A stretch of 47,658 bases of DNA from Bacteroidota bacterium. Lineage in GTDB: Bacteria > Bacteroidota > Ignavibacteria > Kapaibacteriales > UBA2268. The first letter of the stretch is position 1, and every line of letters starts with the position of its first letter. The notes beneath the pieces were generated by a model, which saw only the letters and a program-made list of their open reading frames with translations, made no database searches and had not been told where the DNA came from. A program made the translations under genes and the position numbers. The DNA is taken from contig JAJRTW010000054.1 in the NCBI GenBank assembly GCA_024278075.1, positions 1 to 47,658 of the forward strand, given 5' to 3'. This document shows, piece after piece, positions 46,378 through 47,658 of this stretch.

Positions 46378-47424
46378 TCAACCTTTCTCTTCCAGCTTCC
46401 TGACTTGCTTTTTCAGGTTATGTAGTTCTGAAAGAGCATCGGGCAGTTGCCTCATAGCGGCTTCTATCCTGAAAGCTTTGCGAATTTCCTTTGCCGGGGC
46501 GCCAAAATAAACACCGGGCTTGGCAATTGATTTCGATACACCGGATTGAGCGATTAAAGTAACATCATCGGCCGTAAATAAATGCCCGGCAAGGCCCACC
46601 TGGCCGCCAAATCTGTTCCTATTTCCAACCTTCACACTTCCGGAAATGCCAGTCTGGGCGGCTATAGCTGTGTGTTCGCCAATTTCGCAGTTGTGCCCAA
46701 TTTGGATAAGATTGTCGAGCTTCACGCCATTGCCTATGAAGGTGCTGCCGGCAATTGCCCTGTCGATAGTTGTATTAGCACCAACCTCAACATCATCGCC
46801 AAGCACCACATTGCCAAGCTGAGGAATGCGGCTGTAGGAGCCGTCGGTTTTATTCTCAAGATAGCCAAATCCTTCGGAGCCAAGCACAGCTCCGGGATAT
46901 ATTATGCAATTTTGCCCGATTTCAGTATCGAAGCAGCAAACGGCGTTCGAATGAATTACTGTATTTGCGCCGATTCTCACATTATTATAAATCACCGCAT
47001 TCGGATAAATTCTTACATTATCGCCAATTATGCAATTATCGCCAATTACCGCCCCGGGGCCTATGGAAGCCAATTCCGAGATGCTGCAATTGCCACCAAT
47101 TACCGCCCCGGGATGAATCCCCGGAGATAACTGCGGCTTTGTCGATTCGATGAATTTCAGAATTGCTACAAAGTCTTCATACGGGTTGGCAGAGTAAATA
47201 TAGCATTGGTTTTCCGCCGGAGTGCGTTCGAAGGATTTCGGAACAATGATACATGAGGCATTGCTATCATTCAGATATTGCAAAAACTTATCATCCGAAT
47301 AAAAAGCAAGTTCACCTTGCCGAGCTGATTCTATACGGTTAACCCCAGATATAACCATATCCGGCAAACCAGACAGATTGCCATTTATCAGGCTGGCAAT
47401 TTCACCTGTGGTCATTGATTTCAT
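46378..47424 (-). CDS. lpxD: UDP-3-O-acylglucosamine N-acyltransferase LpxD
   Basis: LpxD adds the second acyl chain in lipid A synthesis. An N-terminal uridine-binding domain (1-100, SGVNRIESARQGELAFYSD) precedes a left-handed beta-helix of hexapeptide repeats (IGDNCIIGDNVRIYPNAVI). The catalytic histidine region is IQIGHNCEIGEHTAIAAQTG, and the second conserved His is in GLAGHLFT. A short C-terminal helix forms the trimer. Length (348 aa) is normal. ATG at 47424 is used; a second ATG lies three codons in. It confirms an LPS-type outer membrane. Confidence 0.96.
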   Translation of the reverse strand: MKSMTTGEIASLINGNLSGLPDMVISGVNRIESARQGELAFYSDDKFLQYLNDSNASCIIVPKSFERTPAENQCYIYSANPYEDFVAILKFIESTKPQLSPGIHPGAVIGGNCSISELASIGPGAVIGDNCIIGDNVRIYPNAVIYNNVRIGANTVIHSNAVCCFDTEIGQNCIIYPGAVLGSEGFGYLENKTDGSYSRIPQLGNVVLGDDVEVGANTTIDRAIAGSTFIGNGVKLDNLIQIGHNCEIGEHTAIAAQTGISGSVKVGNRNRFGGQVGLAGHLFTADDVTLIAQSGVSKSIAKPGVYFGAPAKEIRKAFRIEAAMRQLPDALSELHNLKKQVRKLEEKG

Positions 47425-47482
47425 TTTCGTGTCCGGTAGAAGAAAAAAGTTTATAGGTATAAGTCATATTCGTTAACGCAAT

Positions 47483-47658
47483 ATAATTAGGTTAAACTCA
47501 AAAAGTATCAACTAATCATAATTAAGGTAGTTATAAAAGGCATTCAACAACAAAGTGCAAGGCATACAATTTATTATGCTCGAAAACCTTGCAGAAAGTA
47601 TGACAACCCCCTGCTCGCCTGGCTCACTTCCCCCTTTTTTAAGGGGGAATCTAAATTA
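47483..47658. repeat. MITE-like repeat element, left-hand part of copy B
   Basis: The copy starts with the 24-bp terminal inverted repeat (47483-47506), whose exact reverse complement closes copy A at 258-281. Then it runs into 47497-47658, 97% identical to 1-162. It is cut by the window end at about 176 of 295 bp, upstream of lpxD. Differences from copy A rule out an exact assembly overlap. Confidence 0.75.

Overview
The window looks like a piece of chromosome from a Gram-negative member of the Bacteroidetes/Chlorobi/Ignavibacteria (FCB) group. The evidence is lpxD (lipid A), two proteins with type IX secretion (T9SS) type-A sorting tails, an OmpA/PD40 protein of the PorE type, two TonB-dependent receptors, a Bacillus-type sdhCAB operon close to Bacteroidetes versions, and many genes without a strong Shine-Dalgarno site. 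A Kapabacteria- or Ignavibacteria-like lineage is my best guess, but it is inferred from gene content only. Both ends of the window lie in copies of the same repeat, so this is probably a complete contig that broke at a multicopy element.

Layout. 1-7.1 kb: a repeat element, a VWA-OmpA-SPOR lipoprotein, a broken clpB remnant, a composite exported protein, and an AT-rich operon of three overlapping genes headed by a TIGR04255-like protein. 7.1-10.5 kb: sdhCAB. 11.1-12.8 kb: an AT-rich AAA ATPase + TOPRIM (DUF3226-like) pair that resembles split OLD/PARIS-type defence systems. 13.2-14.8 kb: a hypothetical gene, ybeY, smg (DUF494) and tRNA-Arg(CCT). 15.5-22.1 kb: a TetR-TolC-MFP-RND efflux locus. 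22.3-28.2 kb: a cobalamin riboswitch followed by a four-gene vitamin B12 capture/uptake locus. 28.5-32.6 kb: a small barrel protein, asnS, adk and a zinc-ribbon P-loop protein. 33-36.5 kb: gdhA and a two-gene polysaccharide-type ABC exporter. 36.6-43.3 kb: tRNA-Asn(GTT), a PD40-OmpA protein, recX, a STAND-type ATPase with TPR-like helices, and a T9SS cargo protein. 43.5-46.1 kb: a TPP riboswitch and the TonB receptor it controls. 46.4-47.4 kb: lpxD, then the second copy of the end repeat.

How it fits together. Two vitamin-responsive leaders (B12 and TPP) each sit in front of an outer-membrane import system. At the B12 locus the receptor is encoded with two predicted beta-propeller surface proteins and a third surface protein. 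Two of these three partners carry T9SS tails and the third is a BtuG-like lipoprotein, which suggests surface capture of B12 assembled partly by T9SS. Two low-GC cassettes (TIGR04255 operon and AAA/TOPRIM pair) flank sdhCAB and are the best candidates for accessory or defence systems. The TIGR04255 trio is the least described of them.

Intergenic DNA is rich in short palindromic dispersed repeats of several families. There is also a roughly 295-bp MITE-like element with perfect 24-bp terminal inverted repeats, reconstructed by combining its two partial copies at the window ends. All assignments come from reading the sequence; no database search was run.
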